64,000 nt of DNA from Copromyces sp. CBS 386.78 (GCA_030685235.1 MU839181.1:98423-162422), one strand, 5' to 3'. Shown: positions 23,222-36,723, numbered from the stretch's first letter. Notes: generated from the sequence alone by a model not told the origin. Program-made: numbers and translations.

Positions 23222-24172
23222 CTACTCCTTCCGCCCATGGCCGGCATAGTATGCCTCTTGCATCTCCTCTTTCTGCTTGGTGATGACTCCTTCATCACCA
23301 CCGTCACAACGAATATGCTCCTTTCCTGCCCAGAACTGTTCGCGCTCCTGGATGATCTCATCCGCCCAGGCCCTCATCTCGTCGAGTCCGACCTTGGTCT
23401 TGGCAAAGGTGAACTCGCCCAGGTCAAGCCTACCCTTTCCGCGCTTCTCGTACTCCACCATCTGCAGAAGTAGTTCGATCTTGTCAATGTCGTGGACAAA
23501 GAGACTTTCGAGCGTCTTGGAGTCCTCGTATTCTTGCCAGATGGCACGTATTTGCTCGCCCTGCTTCCCGCCGTCGACGTTGCCCAACAACCGCTTTGTG
23601 ATGTAGTCCATGGTCGAGGCTTCGCGCCTGTTCTTCTCCGTCTTTGGGACGTTGTCTACTGGGGTGATATCGCCGACGAGGGACTCGGCCATGTCGTGGA
23701 TCAGGGCCATCTTGATGCACCTGTTGACGTCGATCTTCTCGGCAAGGGAGGCGGGGGCGAGCATAGTCATCATGGACATTCTGTACATGTGGTCGGAAAT
23801 GGATTCTCCTCTGTGTACGAGCAGTTGTTAGTATGCTTTGACCTGCAGATGTCTGAAACAGAGGGCGGAAAGTTACCGGTTGATGTCAAACCGCCTCCAT
23901 CCCTCGCGCTTGGTGGTCTTGAGGCGCTCGAGGAGATGGAAGTAGCCAATTGGGGAGTTGGATCCTTCAGTGTATTTCCCGGTGTCGATAGTATCAACCG
24001 CCTTGTCTACCGTCCAGTCACCCTTCACCTTAGGAACGGGAACAACTCCAAGATCTGGCTTTCACGGTCAGCAAGAAATTGGGCGGAAAGCAATGCGTGA
24101 CGGAGAGAGCAGTGGTGTACCTATCTCGACGCCATTTGACTTCGCGCTATTCTCAGTCGCGCTCGGAGACAT
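23222..24172 (-). CDS. HD-domain phosphohydrolase, HDDC2/YfbR type
   Basis: Three exons on the minus strand (24172-24121, 24054-23877, 23810-23222) encode 272 aa. The two 66-nt introns have donors GTACAC and GTAACT and acceptors CCAG and ACAG; joins give VEI|DLGVVPVP and FDINR|GESISDHMYRM in frame. The HD signature is present: His in SISDHMYRMSM, His-Asp in KMALIHDMAESLVGDI, then a distal Asp in FVHDIDKIELLLQM. The layout GYFHLLERLKTTKREGWRRF before the HD fold is diagnostic for this family. Bacterial YfbR is a 5'-deoxynucleotidase; eukaryotic HDDC2 proteins are predicted to act on nucleotide 5'-monophosphates, so dNMP hydrolysis is inferred. Start chosen at 24172 because it gives the short Ser-rich leader and lies at suitable distance from an upstream TATAAATA. 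Confidence 0.92.
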
Positions 24173-25558
24173 GTTTCTAAGTCTTTCGTTCGTAGTTTGT
24201 ATGTGTTTCGTTTGTGATTTCGGTATGGTTCGCGAAGTTGAGCGTGGGGTTCGTTGACGCAAGTCTAAAATTGCAGTGGTAGAATGTGAGCAGAAGGTCT
24301 AGATTGGTGATTCTGGCTTTTGGAATTCTGTATGCACCAGAGTATTTATACACACCTAAGTTTGAGCGGTGAGGTTCTTGTTTGGACAGTCGATGCCAAC
24401 AGCAGACGGAAGAGGAAGCTTTAACAAGAAGAGGGATGAAAGTGGATAAGATGGGACGATTTTGGTGACAACCGACAAGGCTGACAGCGTCACAGCGCAT
24501 GTCAAACAGAATTCCGACCCCCAACCATTGGTGAGAAGCCTCAAGTGGATCCAAATGGCCCTGGCATTCAGGCAACGGTGAGTTTAATTGGTGCGCAATT
24601 CGTCGGCAGCGGCCGAGCAGGAGTGATGTCACTTTGCACCTTCCCTTCGCAGCACCTTCTCCAGGCGGGGCATATTTATTGTGTCCCTTGCAGGGGCAGT
24701 TTTGCAGCACTGCACCGCCTATAACCGCGTAGCCGCGGTCCTTTCATCGCTTTGTTCCCGTCCTGACATTTCCAGTATCACCCACCATGCCGTCGGGGCA
24801 ACCAAACACCATCTTGTGCCACAGAGACTGTTTCGATATCACTCAGTTCTCTTTCTTACCACACCTACCTAGACTCTCCCGGCGAGACCTACATGCTCCC
24901 CATCATATGAATTCAAACCAGCCCTCAGCCCACGACGTTGAGGTCACCCCGAGCCTGCACCCTCCACCAGCCTTACCTCCACTGACTACCGTCAAGGAAA
25001 TGAAACATCCCAGCAGTCGATCTCTCCACGCGTGGCTCAGCCCGTTGGATACTTCCAGCCGCTTCTGGAGAACCCCGACCCATCCGTCTCGACTTGCCTG
25101 TCTATCTATCGAGATTCCGTTGGTGGAGGTTGCATGTGGGTATTCAACAGCATGTCTGACGGGTGTGGCGGACAGCTGAAGTTGAGTCCCTGGCTCTTAG
25201 AAAAATCACATACACATTGGTATTCCTCACACTCTGGATATCTCAAAGACCAAGTTGTGGTCGGGTCAGACTTCTCAAAAGCAAAGCATATTTTCGTATT
25301 CAGTCCTACTCAAAGACAAAAAGCAAAAGATTACTAGATCAAAGACAGTTCCACAAGCCACAGACTTCAGGACCATATATCCCGCCCCAAATCTTCACAT
25401 GTTTCCCCTTTCTGTCCCCATTCAACCCTAACCCTCCATCTCTTCCTCCCCTTTCCATTTTACACATCACCACCAACCTCTCTCTCCCTTTCCACAGTTT
25501 CCCATTTCCCAATCCCTTCATCCCATCCACTCCATCCCTTCATTCCCATACTCTCTCC
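24173..25558. other. intergenic with a TATA box for the HD phosphohydrolase
   Basis: No gene is seen. TATAAATA (minus strand, 24343-24350) lies about 170 nt upstream of the HD phosphohydrolase ATG and is a likely core promoter. The distal part, 24700-25558, is C/T-rich and holds the 3' flank of the secreted CAP protein gene. Confidence 0.45.
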
Positions 25559-26285
25559 TCAAACAACAGTAACATTCCCAGGATATGCTCCAATCAGGTT
25601 CCCCCTAGGCCAAAACTCGCAATAAAACCACCAATCCTGGTTTGGATTCTGCACGCACCTATTGGTACTAAACGCGCATCCGATCCGCGAACTCGCCTTC
25701 CATACCGTCTGCGTAAAGTGCCCGCCTCCAAGCAGATCGTTGTTCTGGTACGCCGTGATCTCGGTCTGCGAGGTCCAGGAGGCAAAAGCTTTGGTGACGG
25801 TGAAAGAGAAGTTGGGAGTGCTGGTGGCGGGGATGGTCCACCACCAGTAGGCGTTTTCGCCGTAGGGGCCCTGTGGGAGTGTTAGTCGGTGGTTTTGACA
25901 GGTAAGTAGAGCAGGGGGATCCGGGAGAATGATAAAAGGGAAAGGGAAGGATGGTGGGATGGTTTATAAATGCAAGGGGAAGAAAGGGAGGGAAAAAAGG
26001 AACCAATGTTGAACCTACCGTATGATTCAACTTGCACCCATTACTCTTCGTCAACGCAAAGTTCGCAAGCGTAGCATCCCACGCAAGCGGGTTAGCCTTG
26101 TACTTGGACCGAATAGGGTTGACGGTCGTCAGGACGTTGTTGATAAACGTGGTATCGGTTGGACCGGGCGAGGCACGCTTGAACAAATGGATGTCTTGTT
26201 CAATGGCCACATCAGCTGGGAGAGCGACGGCAGAGGTCACGGGGAGGAGCAAAGCCGTGATGGCTAGGAGGGATGAGTGAAGCAT
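25559..26285 (-). CDS. secreted CAP-domain (PR-1/CRISP-like) protein
   Basis: Two exons on the minus strand (26285-26019 and 25870-25559) encode 192 aa. The 148-nt intron has donor GTAGGT and acceptor CACAG; it joins KLNHT to GPYGENAYWWW in frame. A signal peptide (MLHSSLLAITALLLPVTSAVA) is followed by a short propeptide ending in KR, then the CAP domain: NPIRSKYKANPLAWDATLANFA, GPYGENA, the signature GGHFTQTVWKASSRIGCA and the C-terminal WFYCEFWPRGN. Conserved His of GHFTQ and Cys pairs are present. Fungal PR-1 homologues bind sterols and lipids outside the cell and help export toxic compounds (known for yeast Pry proteins). Length is on the short side but complete, ending GNVTVV. Confidence 0.93.
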
Positions 26286-27499
26286 TGCTGCTGCTCTGGT
26301 TCCTGGTTGCTACTTGGGATTTGGGGATTTAGGATAGGTAGTGAAGGGAAGTGATGAGAAAAGTATGAGTGGATTCCACTCGGTATATTGGACTGATGTG
26401 GACTTCTTGGTTTTTATGCGTTGTCCCAGTCCAACAGAATGGATACCCAGGGGCCTAGCAGACTATTTAACCTCTTTTCATTCTCCATACTTTAAGTTCA
26501 GCTCCTTAGTTGTCTCTAATATCTCCTCTTTGCATATTGGCATTCCTTCCCCCTCTTGTCGAGCCTGTCGGCTTCTACATAGCTCAGATCTTGCGTCACA
26601 CACACTCACCCACACCATCTTGAAACGATCCGTGGCGTCTTCACTGGAATGATGCACGTCTCGCGTATGATCAGCTCCAAGACAATGGGGCATATACACA
26701 CCTTGCCCGTCGGGGAAAGTATTGACGACCCCGAGAAGAATGTCCTATTCCTCGACGTCAGCTGTCGAAGGCTACACCTATCACGTCTCCTCCAAGAAAC
26801 TTTGGGGAGTCATCATCATCGGTTGTTGAAAGAACCGCGGAGGTGCTCTCTTGAAGGTGGTGTGCGGGCAAAGACAAAATCCGTCGAGAAACATATGTCA
26901 TTTGAGGATACAACGACGTAAGTGGTTGACATTGGGATGTGATGATTTATAATGATCTAGACTGCGGTCGGTTGCTGTGATATTGACGGCTTAGTATGCG
27001 AGCTTTACGGCCTGTCTTTGACATTGCCCCAACCGCCCGCGTTCCTTTATGATGATATACCGCCGAGAGATGATCTGGGCAGGGTGGTGTCTATGCCATC
27101 CACATGTGCCGTCACTACGAGGGCAGCAAGTCAAGATGGCCGGAAAAGGACGAGAGACGTTGTGGTAATGATCGACTTACTTACACCATCAAAAATCCGA
27201 ATGCGGATTCGCTACGTGCAGTTTATCAGAATCAAATGGGGCAAACGAGGAAACAGCCACGGACAAAGACCTGCAGAGTACGTCTATAATTTGATATTCC
27301 TGCATCAGGGTTTTCTCTAAAACAAATAACGGATAGGCAACTGTGATCATAATACAAAGCCATATCTGATTCCATCACAAGTACGCCACCGAGAAGAATA
27401 ACACCCCGAAAATTCCAACTACCGATGTACACTGAAGTTGTGTATTTCCGGATCCCTGTCGTCATTGTTCTCTTGGATAAAGCAACCACCAGTCCGTGC
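26286..27499. other. intergenic, no gene seen
   Basis: About 1.2 kb between the CAP gene 5' end and the helicase 3' end. Short frames near 26341-26921 and 27018-27320 on the plus strand lack motifs. Nothing further is supported. Confidence 0.5.
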
Positions 27500-30400
27500 T
27501 CAAGCGAATGTCTTGCGGAACTTCTCCTCAAACTCTGTGCGAAGGGCCAAGAAAGTCTTGAAGATCTTCGTCAAGTTCTGGCCATCATCGTCAGCCCAGC
27601 TGGGCGCCTGAGGGCCAGACGAACCGTGATTGGCCGTTTCTGTATCATCATCTGTGTCTTCATCACTCTCCTCATCATCCCATGAATCAGCAACCACCTT
27701 CTTCTTCGCCTTGGTCTTCTGCTGTTCCTTCTGCGGTGGAGCGGGAGCGCTGGAGACATCATTCTTCTTGCCGTCTTCCTCATCCCCGCTAAGGGGAGGT
27801 CCTTCATCTTCTGCCATCTCGTCCTCCTCCTCAAAGGCAAACTCACCATCGGCCGTTGGGAGATCCAAAAAGTTGGCGAAGCTCGTCAGAATGCTGGAAA
27901 GGATGAGTGAAAAGTCTTTCAAGAAGTACCAGACATCGCCACCCTTGATCATGTTGAACTCCTTGAGTGCCTCCATATCTCCATGCTTGAAGAAGTCATA
28001 GAGGTAGGCGTTCAAGGGTACACCATTCGTTTCCTTGGGTGCGATCGGAATGTATGGGACTGCGGACTCTTCGAGGAAAACGCCCGCGCGGACAGTCTCG
28101 CAGAGTTCGTGAATACTGCCAAACTCGTCTGTAAGGCCAGAGAGTGCAGAGAATGGCGATCGAACAACGGTCGGTGTCCGAGGTGAGTCAGACGCAGGAA
28201 GTATGGTTGAAAGGTCCAACATTGGCTGATTCTGGACAGTACCAACCTTGTAATCGGTCAACGGAAGGCAGTTATCCGGTGTCCCGGCCAGATGCTGATC
28301 GACGTAAGAGCTGACATAGTTCTGGAAAACGGACAAGGTCTGCTGGTTGTGGCGCTCTAGAAGCTCACTTGCTTTCTGGGGGAGATCTGGGAGAATTCCA
28401 ACCGATGGAGAGCGATGTAAACGCTTCAGAAACTTCTTGTCTTTGTACTGGACGCAGGCTTGGCGACAGAACAAGTGGCTCAAGACAAGCATGAGTTCGA
28501 GGATAATTTCCTGCTGGCTTCGGTTGCTAGAACACAAGTCGTAAAAGTACCCGTCATTAAGAAGGGAATGGAACGCAAAGACTGCATTCTCTGTGTAGTA
28601 CAAATGTCCCACGAGGCCAGCGAAGTTAAGCGGAACACCATGTTCGGACAACAGGTGCTGGCGTCGGAGGTAGTCGATGGAAAATCTAAGGTGATGAGCA
28701 ATCGACATCTTCGCATCAGGCCCGCCCAAGTAGAGTCTGCTTTGCGTCAAGAGGGAGTTTACAGCGTTAACTGCAAACTCGGAGTTATCTGTTCCGTCTA
28801 GGAGTGTGAAAAGCCGTAGGATGAGCGAGACCGATGTAGGAAACTGTCCGCGAAGATCAGGAAGCTTCGCGGACATTATTTCGAGGACCCGGTGCGGATG
28901 AATGTCGTGAAAGATGACGTTTCCAAGGATGTCAAAGCCACGTCGGCCAGCACGACCAGAGGCCTGGCGGTAGTTCAGTGCGCTCAGGAAAACTGAATCT
29001 CCGGTGAAGACAACAGTCTTACAAGGCATGTTGAGACCCATTGCAAGTGTTCCGGTTGCGACGACTACGGTCAAAAATCCTTTACGGAAAAGCACCTCGA
29101 CTCTATAAGCATGGATCAGTCAGTGACAATGAAACGCCACGGATTGTTGTGTGTTGGGAGTGGGAAGACTCACATTTGTCTGTATTGGCGGTTCATACCG
29201 GCATGGTGTACGCCAATTCCGCGATAGAGTGCAGCCAAGATCCAGGGACGGACGATGTCTGCTTTCCACGTGAGGGGTTCCAATCGCGCGTTAAGCTCTT
29301 GCTGGGTGAGTTTGGTGTTGTCTGCAAACCCGAATTGCGGAAGGGGGGCTGCTGGGTCGAAGCTGTCCCAAACGCTCAGTTCGCGATTCGCCTCGTCGCG
29401 GGCTCGGTCACCTTTCGTTGCACCATCGTCGTCATCATTCCTCGATCGGCTCTTCTTGGTTTCCTTCATCTTTGCCTCCTTCAGCTTGGCAGCCTCACGG
29501 TATTTCTTCCATTCTTCAAAAGCCTCCAGCTTCTTCAGCCACTCTGGGTTGCTTTGCTTATATGCTGCTTCCGCAGCCTCAAGAGTGTTGTTGAGTCCTT
29601 GAAGAATGGTCTCACAGCCCACCCGATCGTAGTTGAAGAGAATGGCAGGCAATGCTCCATGTGTCCTAAGATCAGTGACAAGAGAGAAAACGGAACGTCT
29701 GGATACAACAGCTCCAGATTGACTAGGCGGCAAGTCGCCAGACTCGAATTGGCCGTACGTGGACGACAATCGAGCAAACCGTTCACCACGGAAGTTGCTT
29801 CGAAGTTCCTCGAAAGGGGAATTGGGGTCAAGCATCCAGCTAGCCAAAACGTCTTTGAGGGCTGATTCCCACTTGGTGATATCGGATTTCTTGACGAGTG
29901 ACGGCAACACGTTCTCAGGATCCAGGGACTTTGGAACTTGATACTGGCCATTCTGATACTTGGTCATGTGCCTCCAAAGCTCGATACAGTCTCGCGGTTC
30001 AAGACTGGCATCGTTAAGAGTGTCCCGGCTCCTATGATTTAGAAGTTAGCATTCGATCCTGCTGCATGCGAAGACATGGTTTGCACAATCTTACCTATCA
30101 ATGATACCTGCGACTGGATGTAAGAACAAGAAAGGCAACGGACTCTCGCAATCAGAGTCAAGTCCTGGAAATGGGAGACGTTCAACGGGCTCGAAGCCTG
30201 TGAACTCATATGTGCCTGGAGACGGGTCGTGAATGAACTTGCGGAGATCCGAGTATCTGGATGTGTGTACCACCATCTCCAAGTCATGCCCCTTGGCCTT
30301 TTGAGCATTGCGAAGCCAGTCTCTGAACTCGAGAGGGTTTCCCACGGTAGCCGACAGAGCAATGATGGGGCATGGTGCAAGAAGCAGAAGCTGCTCCCAG

Positions 30401-33168
30401 ACAAGTCCGTCTTCGGACTGGCCAATGCAGTGAACCTCGTCGAAAATGATCCTCTTGATTCTCCTGGCAAAAGACGTTGGGCCTGTTGCATTGGAAGGAG
30501 ACAGCAGGATAATCTGCAAAATGTCGGGGACCGTTACAAGGATCTGGCATCCCTTCACATTATTGATGCGGTAATCCCTAGTATGAATAGCCCAGACAGA
30601 CTTTGCATCTTGATCATATCGCTTTGAGAATCGGGCTTGGATCTCGGCCGCAATTTGATTGACGAGAGCTTTGGTCGGAGCGATGTACACAAGTACATCG
30701 TCATTGTTGGCTTCGAGGATCTTTCTCATGGCATAGAAAGAGATGAACGTCTTACCAGCCGACGTTGGCGCAACCACGAGTAGACTCTTGTCCTCGTCGA
30801 TAGCATCAAGTACCTTTCTCTGCCACGCATCGGGCTCAAAAGACACACGAGGATCCGGCGCAGAGTCGAAGCTTCGATCAAAGTATGGTCCGCAAGATTC
30901 GAGCTGGAATTCAAGGGAAGACTTCCCAGGAGGCAGTAGATCCGCGTTCTTCTCTACATCCAGGAACTCAAATGGCATCTTCCTCTTTGGAAGGGGCGCC
31001 GAGAGCCTATCGACTGGGAGCTTGAAAGACTGTAGAAGTCTGGTCACAAGAGTGTGGACTTCTTCGGTCATGGTCAACCTGGCGGTCTCCTGGATTTGGG
31101 ACCAGAGCATCGCCAGAACAGAGGAGTCTATGCGGATGAAAGTTAGCGTCTGCATCAAGAATACTGAAGTGTACAAACAGCCGTGTCGCTTACGAGTTAT
31201 TGTGGCCGGGTTATAACGAGCTTGGGTTTGGCGAAGAACGTTGCAGAGATACAGCGAGACTTCCGACCCGATCACAGACAAATGTACTGGACTTAGGCCC
31301 AAGAGATATTTCTGGACCCGCAAATATCGCTTAACCAGAGATGGCTCTTTCGAGAACTCCTGACACCTTTCTTTCCAAAACGTGATGATTGCCGGCGACT
31401 TGTCCTGAAACTTGGCTGCCCTGCGTAGTTCTGCCTCTTCAAGAGCCTTTTGCTTGCCACTCTTTTGCAGGGGTTTCTTGGGATTGACAGGCAGCTTCTT
31501 GCCCTTGTTCGCAGGTTGCTTACTAGCGGGCTTGCTTTGCTCGACCGCACTGCGAACAACAACAGTTTCCGGCTCGATAATCTTCCCAGATACACCGGTA
31601 AGACTAGCAGAGTAGGCAATGATGTCGGCCATGAAGCGTTGGTTCCGTCGTCTTGCCTTGAAGTCAAGAGCCTTGGGGGGTTGCTTGGGGTCAATTGGCT
31701 TTTTATTGTGCCAGTGTGTCAGTTCCTTGTGAACTTTGTGGTTAACTGGTGGGGATGTGACAGCTTCCGTGCGTAGGTGCACCGAAGTGAGAAACTCGTC
31801 CAGTACCGGATGACTGAAAGGCAATACCGGAAACGACGGTGCAGACTGGTTAGGTTGGCGGTCGGCGTTCTTCAGGCCAGGTTCTCCTCCATCGGTATCC
31901 GTCAAATTTGCCGGCCACATGGCAGTGACATTGTACCCGCAGAGATGCTCGAGTAGCCCACCGAGTTGGATGAGCTCCTCTTGAAGAGCGGAGGGCAAAT
32001 GCATGTTGTCCACAGAACGTAGCAATGCCAGGTAGAGCCGCCCGTCAAAGAGATCGAATGCGTCCCACGCTGAGTCTGCGAACGGTCCTGAACTCCAGGA
32101 GCCAAGAATGCGCTGCGCCGGCTCCGACAAGGAACAAACGAAAGAATTTGCGGCGCTGCCCAACTCCAGTCCCGTGCCTCGCGGTTCAAAGTTCCGGCCT
32201 GTAATACTGCATTGTCTCAGAAAAACTACTTGGAGAAGTAGCGCCGTAACCTGTTGCCCAACATCGTTGGCCTCATCAGCATCGGGCGCGTACTGGCCAA
32301 GCACATGAGCCAATGAATACAGAGATATGATTTCTCGGGCAGTCAGGTTGTGCTCCTTGATCAGTACTGCAAGACGATCTCCAATGTTGTCCTCAACTGG
32401 GGAAGTGTCGGGAGTCGGGGCATCGCCATTGAGCGATCTCTGCACCCCTCTGGGAGAGGCAATCGGTAGAAAAACCTTTGAGGCCTTGAACTCCAGATGC
32501 TCGACGCATGCGACATGATATCCTGCTGAACTGATACGGTATAGCGAGTGAAGGGGCGTCAGAAGTTCTGGGCCACCCGTCCACCACGGTGTTGTACCAT
32601 CTGATCCCAAGAATAAACCTGGATGATGTTCTTCGAGATATTGTGTGAAAAAATCGCTGTCCAGACTAGGGAATACAAAACTGAAAACGGGTTGTTTGCC
32701 AGTCTGTGCGTGAGCGAAGTGCTGGATCAGGATTTTTCGAGTGAGCTGGTATTTGTAGGCTACCTCGGCTGGGGTTTCCGTGGGGATGGATAGTTGATAT
32801 TCTCGATCGAACCAGAGGACGTGGAAGTTACATCCTCGATCACGCAGCCTCAAGAGAAGAGCCTCAACAGCGTGAATGGCATGGAGAATCTGAAAGCCAT
32901 CTGTACAGTTAGCACATGGTTAGCAATGGGTAAACCTGCAGAGATGAGGGGCACGGATGTGGTCAAACACACAGTCAAAGTCGACTTTCATGGTATGAAG
33001 ACAATGTGCAAGCAGGGCCTCTCCATGGATGGCAAAGCGCTCTTTGCCGGCGAAGTCGCCGACGAGGTCAACCTTTGTAGGGGCCAACGATCGGAGCCAG
33101 CTCTTCAACTGGTCGCCAGCGTCTGGGCCGCTACCAGGCGGCTCGATGGGATTATCGGGAGCAGCCAT
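27500..33168 (-). CDS. DDX60/Ski2-like DExH-box RNA helicase, 1798 aa
   Basis: Five exons on the minus strand: 33168-32973, 32900-31194, 31127-30095, 30031-29174, 29102-27500. The four introns (72, 66, 63, 71 nt) have CTAAC/CTGAC-type branch sites; the first donor (GTGTGT) is the weakest call. Together they give one frame of 1799 codons. An N-terminal region (FAIHGEALLAHCL, then GFQILHAIHAVEALL and RGCNFHVLWFD) is typical of DDX60-type proteins. The helicase core has motif I APTSAGKT (about residue 754), motif II DEVH (about 864), motif III SAT, motif V region VVATGTLAMGLNMPCKT and motif VI QASGRAGRRG (about 1308). The C-terminus is acidic with an EEDDED-like stretch and Lys-rich segments. 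ATP-driven RNA unwinding is inferred. Animal DDX60 acts in antiviral RNA sensing; the fungal role is unknown to me. Confidence 0.92.
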
Positions 33169-34669
33169 ATTGACCAGATTCGTGGGCTTCGTGCTGTAAG
33201 AATATCAGATTAGCTAATGGTCGGAAACAACAGTACCTTGGGTGGTGGTACACAAGGGGAGGGTAACGGAGCCTACTATGTGAGAAAATTGCCTGTACGA
33301 CGAGATCTGGAATGGTCAGATTGGGTGTACGAGTTGAAGGCGAGAAGGTGAGTATCTTGTCAAACGAGCTGGGGAAAAGTGGTGAACTGGGGAAAAGCTG
33401 AAGTAATGGGAAAGCGGTGGGCATCAATTTCTGCCTGGATGTTTCAAGACCACACGGAAGGCGCGTCCTATTAACCTGCTAGGTACTTCCTCCGTACCCC
33501 TACCACCAAGCATTCACCTCCATAGGTAACACCAATCAGCCCCATATATATGGAGCGGTATGACGACGATAACAAAAGTGAACAACGAGACTGCTTCGTT
33601 GGCCGGTCTCGCATGCCTCAAACAATCATCACAGGAATACCCCATCCCCAATAGCAGACAATCACCAACAAAACTATGCATCCATCCAGACGCCAAACAA
33701 AGCTCTTCCCTGGCTGATAACGACACCGCATAGCGGAGCTTCTACATAACTTTGACTGGAGCAACAACGATAAGATGGGGTAGTTGTATGTTATTGGCTT
33801 AGAATGAGACGAGAGGACCCCTCGCAGGCCAGCTGCATGTAAGCATTCAGAGTCTGACCTTTTCATTCTGGCAGCTGCCCATTTGGCAAGCAATGAGAAA
33901 CAGTCGGCCTCAATTCCCTGAGGATTAGATCTTGCGCGGTCGGTATGGTCTTTCAACTCCTTGATGGGCAGCACAGCAGACGGGGAGACTCTTCTTGTGA
34001 ATATGACGTTGAAACTGGAGGCGTACAAGTCAATTCTGCTCGCATAGAGTGTCGCCGGCTGGCAACGGGCCGAATTCCTAGCTTCATGCTGCCAAGGATG
34101 CGGGGGAAATAACATCAAACACGAATGCCATCGCGTTCCCAGTCGTTGTTCGAGGCGCCCATGTTGTTCCATGAGTTGTTTGCATCTTTGAACTCTGATA
34201 TGACTTTTAAGACTCTGTTTGTATTACCTTTTCCAGAAAATTGCAATGGCTCGGATGCAAAGTGTCGAATATTGGAGGTTGACGTTGGTGTAAGTGTTAA
34301 AGAATACCAGGGCCGTGTCCCCACCCCCACATTGCCCCTGGGCAGGCGACCACAACAGGCAGTGGAGATCGGCCCACGGCAACGCAGTCTGCCCCTGACA
34401 CGCAGCGCTGATGGTGCCGCGAAATAATGGACAAGGCGCGAAGGAAGGAAGCTTCCGTTGGCCGTGAACTATCGGCAGGAGAAGTGGAAGCTTCCACCGT
34501 GCCCCGTAAGCACCAGCCGACTGCAACCGACTTGTCCTCTCGAGCCGCACAAGTTCGCAGTTTGCACGACTTCCAACTCTTTTAGATTCTGCAATGGCTC
34601 TCGGCCACCGTCCGCCGACTTCAAACTCCAATCTCTCAGTGTCCGCGCTCGAATGAAACGAACGGCACC
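33169..34669. other. intergenic between divergent genes
   Basis: About 1.5 kb between the helicase start (-) and the mannosyltransferase start (+). A 184-codon minus frame at 33618-34172 has no recognisable domain. I see nothing else, and the region should hold two promoters. Confidence 0.5.
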
Positions 34670-35972
34670 ATGCCGGTGACCTTGCCCCGATCGCGGTTCC
34701 AACGCCAGCTCGTGTCGCGGTCGACCATCCGGAAGCTTATCGCCGCCTTCATTATTTGGGCCATTGTCGAAGCTCAACTCATATACTACCGAGTCGCCCA
34801 TGCCGAGAGAGACACCCAGGCCCAAGCTACAACACTTCTCAAGCCGACCCGTGTGTACATTGCGAGTCTGCACTGGAACAATGCCGCCATCCTGCGCTCC
34901 GACTGGAACAAGGGGGTCGTGGACCTGACCAAGGCTCTGGGAGCAGACAATGTCTTTGTCAGTGTGTACGAGAGCGGTAGCTGGGATGACTCCAAGGGCG
35001 CTCTCCGGGAGCTGGACCGCGAGTTGGGTGGGCTTGGAGTTCAGAGGCAGATCATACTCGACAAGGAAACGCACAAAGACGCGATAGACGCACCGCCAGC
35101 CGAACATGGATGGATTGCCAGCCCTGGTGGTGAGAAAAGGTTGAGAAGGATACCTTACCTGGCTGGCATGCGGAATCTCTCCCTCCAGCCACTACTCAAT
35201 ATGGCAGAGAACGGGACGACATTCGACTACGTGTTGTTCCTGGGCGATGTGGTGTTCTCAGTGAGTATTGGTGGCAATGGTCACTTGCGCCTGTCTTCGA
35301 AACCGCTCGCTAACATTTGTCTTCTTCCAGGTCCCTGATATCATCGCTCTACTGAACACAAACGACGGCCAATACGCTGCAGCATGCTCACTCGACTTCA
35401 GCAAGCCGCCTCGCTTCTACGACACCTTTGCCCTGCGAGATTGGGGCGGTCATGAATACGCGACCCAGACCTGGCCATACTTCCGGTCCTCCAAATCGAG
35501 AAAAGCGATGCTTCGTGGTGCTCCCGTGCCAGTATCCAGCTGTTGGAACGGGATTGTAGCAATGCACCCGTCTGTCTTCACGGGAGTCAAGGGCCTCAAA
35601 TTTCGTGGAATCGACGACACTCTGGCTGAATACCACCTGGAGGGCTCTGAGTGCTGTCTCATTCATGCTGACAATCCCGCATCGCGTACCAGGGGTGTCT
35701 TCCTCAACCCCAATGTCCGGGTGGGATATTCCAGAAAGGCGTACGATGCGGTGCATCCGCCAGGAGGCTGGCTCTCTCTGTCGCAAGTCTTCTCTGGTTT
35801 ATGGAAGAACAGGGCCGCCAGATGGTTTCAAACTCCGCTTTTCAAGGAGTTGCAGGTTCGCTGGCGCGTTCGAAAGTGGGCAGAGAAAGAGGAAGGTCGT
35901 GAGGAACCTGGACCCTTTTGCCTCATCAATGAGATGCAGGTCATTGTACACAACGGGTGGGCCCATTTATAG
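34670..35972 (+). CDS. CAP59-type alpha-1,3-mannosyltransferase
   Basis: Two exons, 34670-35260 and 35331-35972, encode 410 aa. The 70-nt intron has donor GTGAGT, a CTAAC branch and acceptor CCAG, joining DVVFS to VPDIIALLNTN in phase 0. A type II membrane layout is seen: a basic N-terminus, one helix at about residues 22-42 (KLIAAFIIWAIVEAQLIYY), then a lumenal domain. Signature blocks of the cryptococcal mannosyltransferase/CAP59 family (PF11735 type) are VYIASLHWNNAAILRSDWNKG, NVFVSVYESGSWDDSKGAL, FLGDVVFS, DGQYAAACSLDFSKPPRFYDTFALRD and VSSCWNGIVAMHPSVF. The family builds capsular or wall mannans in the Golgi. Which glycan this one makes is unknown. Start at 34670 is the first ATG with the membrane anchor. 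Confidence 0.92.
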
Positions 35973-36723
35973 ATGGTACGGGACTTCTTGGATAGACAAA
36001 TACTAATTCTTTTACGTTTCTATTCACCCACGCGGCGATCAACGGCATTGGCCGATCGGGAGTCTCTCGCTAGAACAGTCAACAGGAACCCTCGGTTTTG
36101 AAGACAATGCCAGGGGTAATTGTCTGTCTTTCAAGGTTCTCGGCTGTTGTTGGAGCGACTGACTCGGAAACAAATCGCTTTGGTGTTGTTTACCTCTAGC
36201 TCCTCTGGGTGTGGGCCGTCCCTCGTCGACGACATCATGAATGATATCACGACTCCGCGTCCTCCAATTGGGTACGGGGCAAATCCTCCACCCAGTGCCA
36301 CTGCCACCAACTTTGAACATGCATGCAATTGGATTACGATGCAGCCGTTACCCTGCTCAACACAACTGTCTCACGATGCACAGCATCGACTTTGACAATA
36401 AACAGGCTTTTCGGTCGACTAGTCTCTTCTTGGCTCGAGTTCCGACAAGGCGATCGTTCCTACCTCGCAGATCGGGACATCTGGCAAGCCATTCTGGCCA
36501 GAACCATATCCAGATCCGGCCATTGGATGTCCACTAAAACCCCAAAGACAATGCACACGACTCGATCAACGGCGTCACTACTAATGGTCGTGGGGGTATA
36601 GGGGAAGAGGGGGCATACTTGACCATTTCCCTTCCCGACCGCGGGCTGTCTGCCTTCTCTCTCCTCTCCGTTAGCCATCAGAGATCTGACCAACAAAACC
36701 TAAGTCACGGCTCACTCTCTGAC
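35973..36723. other. intergenic, sulfite oxidase upstream region
   Basis: About 750 bp; no gene seen. Short frames on both strands are chance. The final 100 nt before 36724 are pyrimidine-rich, like a fungal 5' leader. Confidence 0.5.

Noticed and set aside
33618..34172. 184-codon minus-strand frame
   Set aside because: No domain or signal peptide; lies between two divergent genes where promoters are expected.
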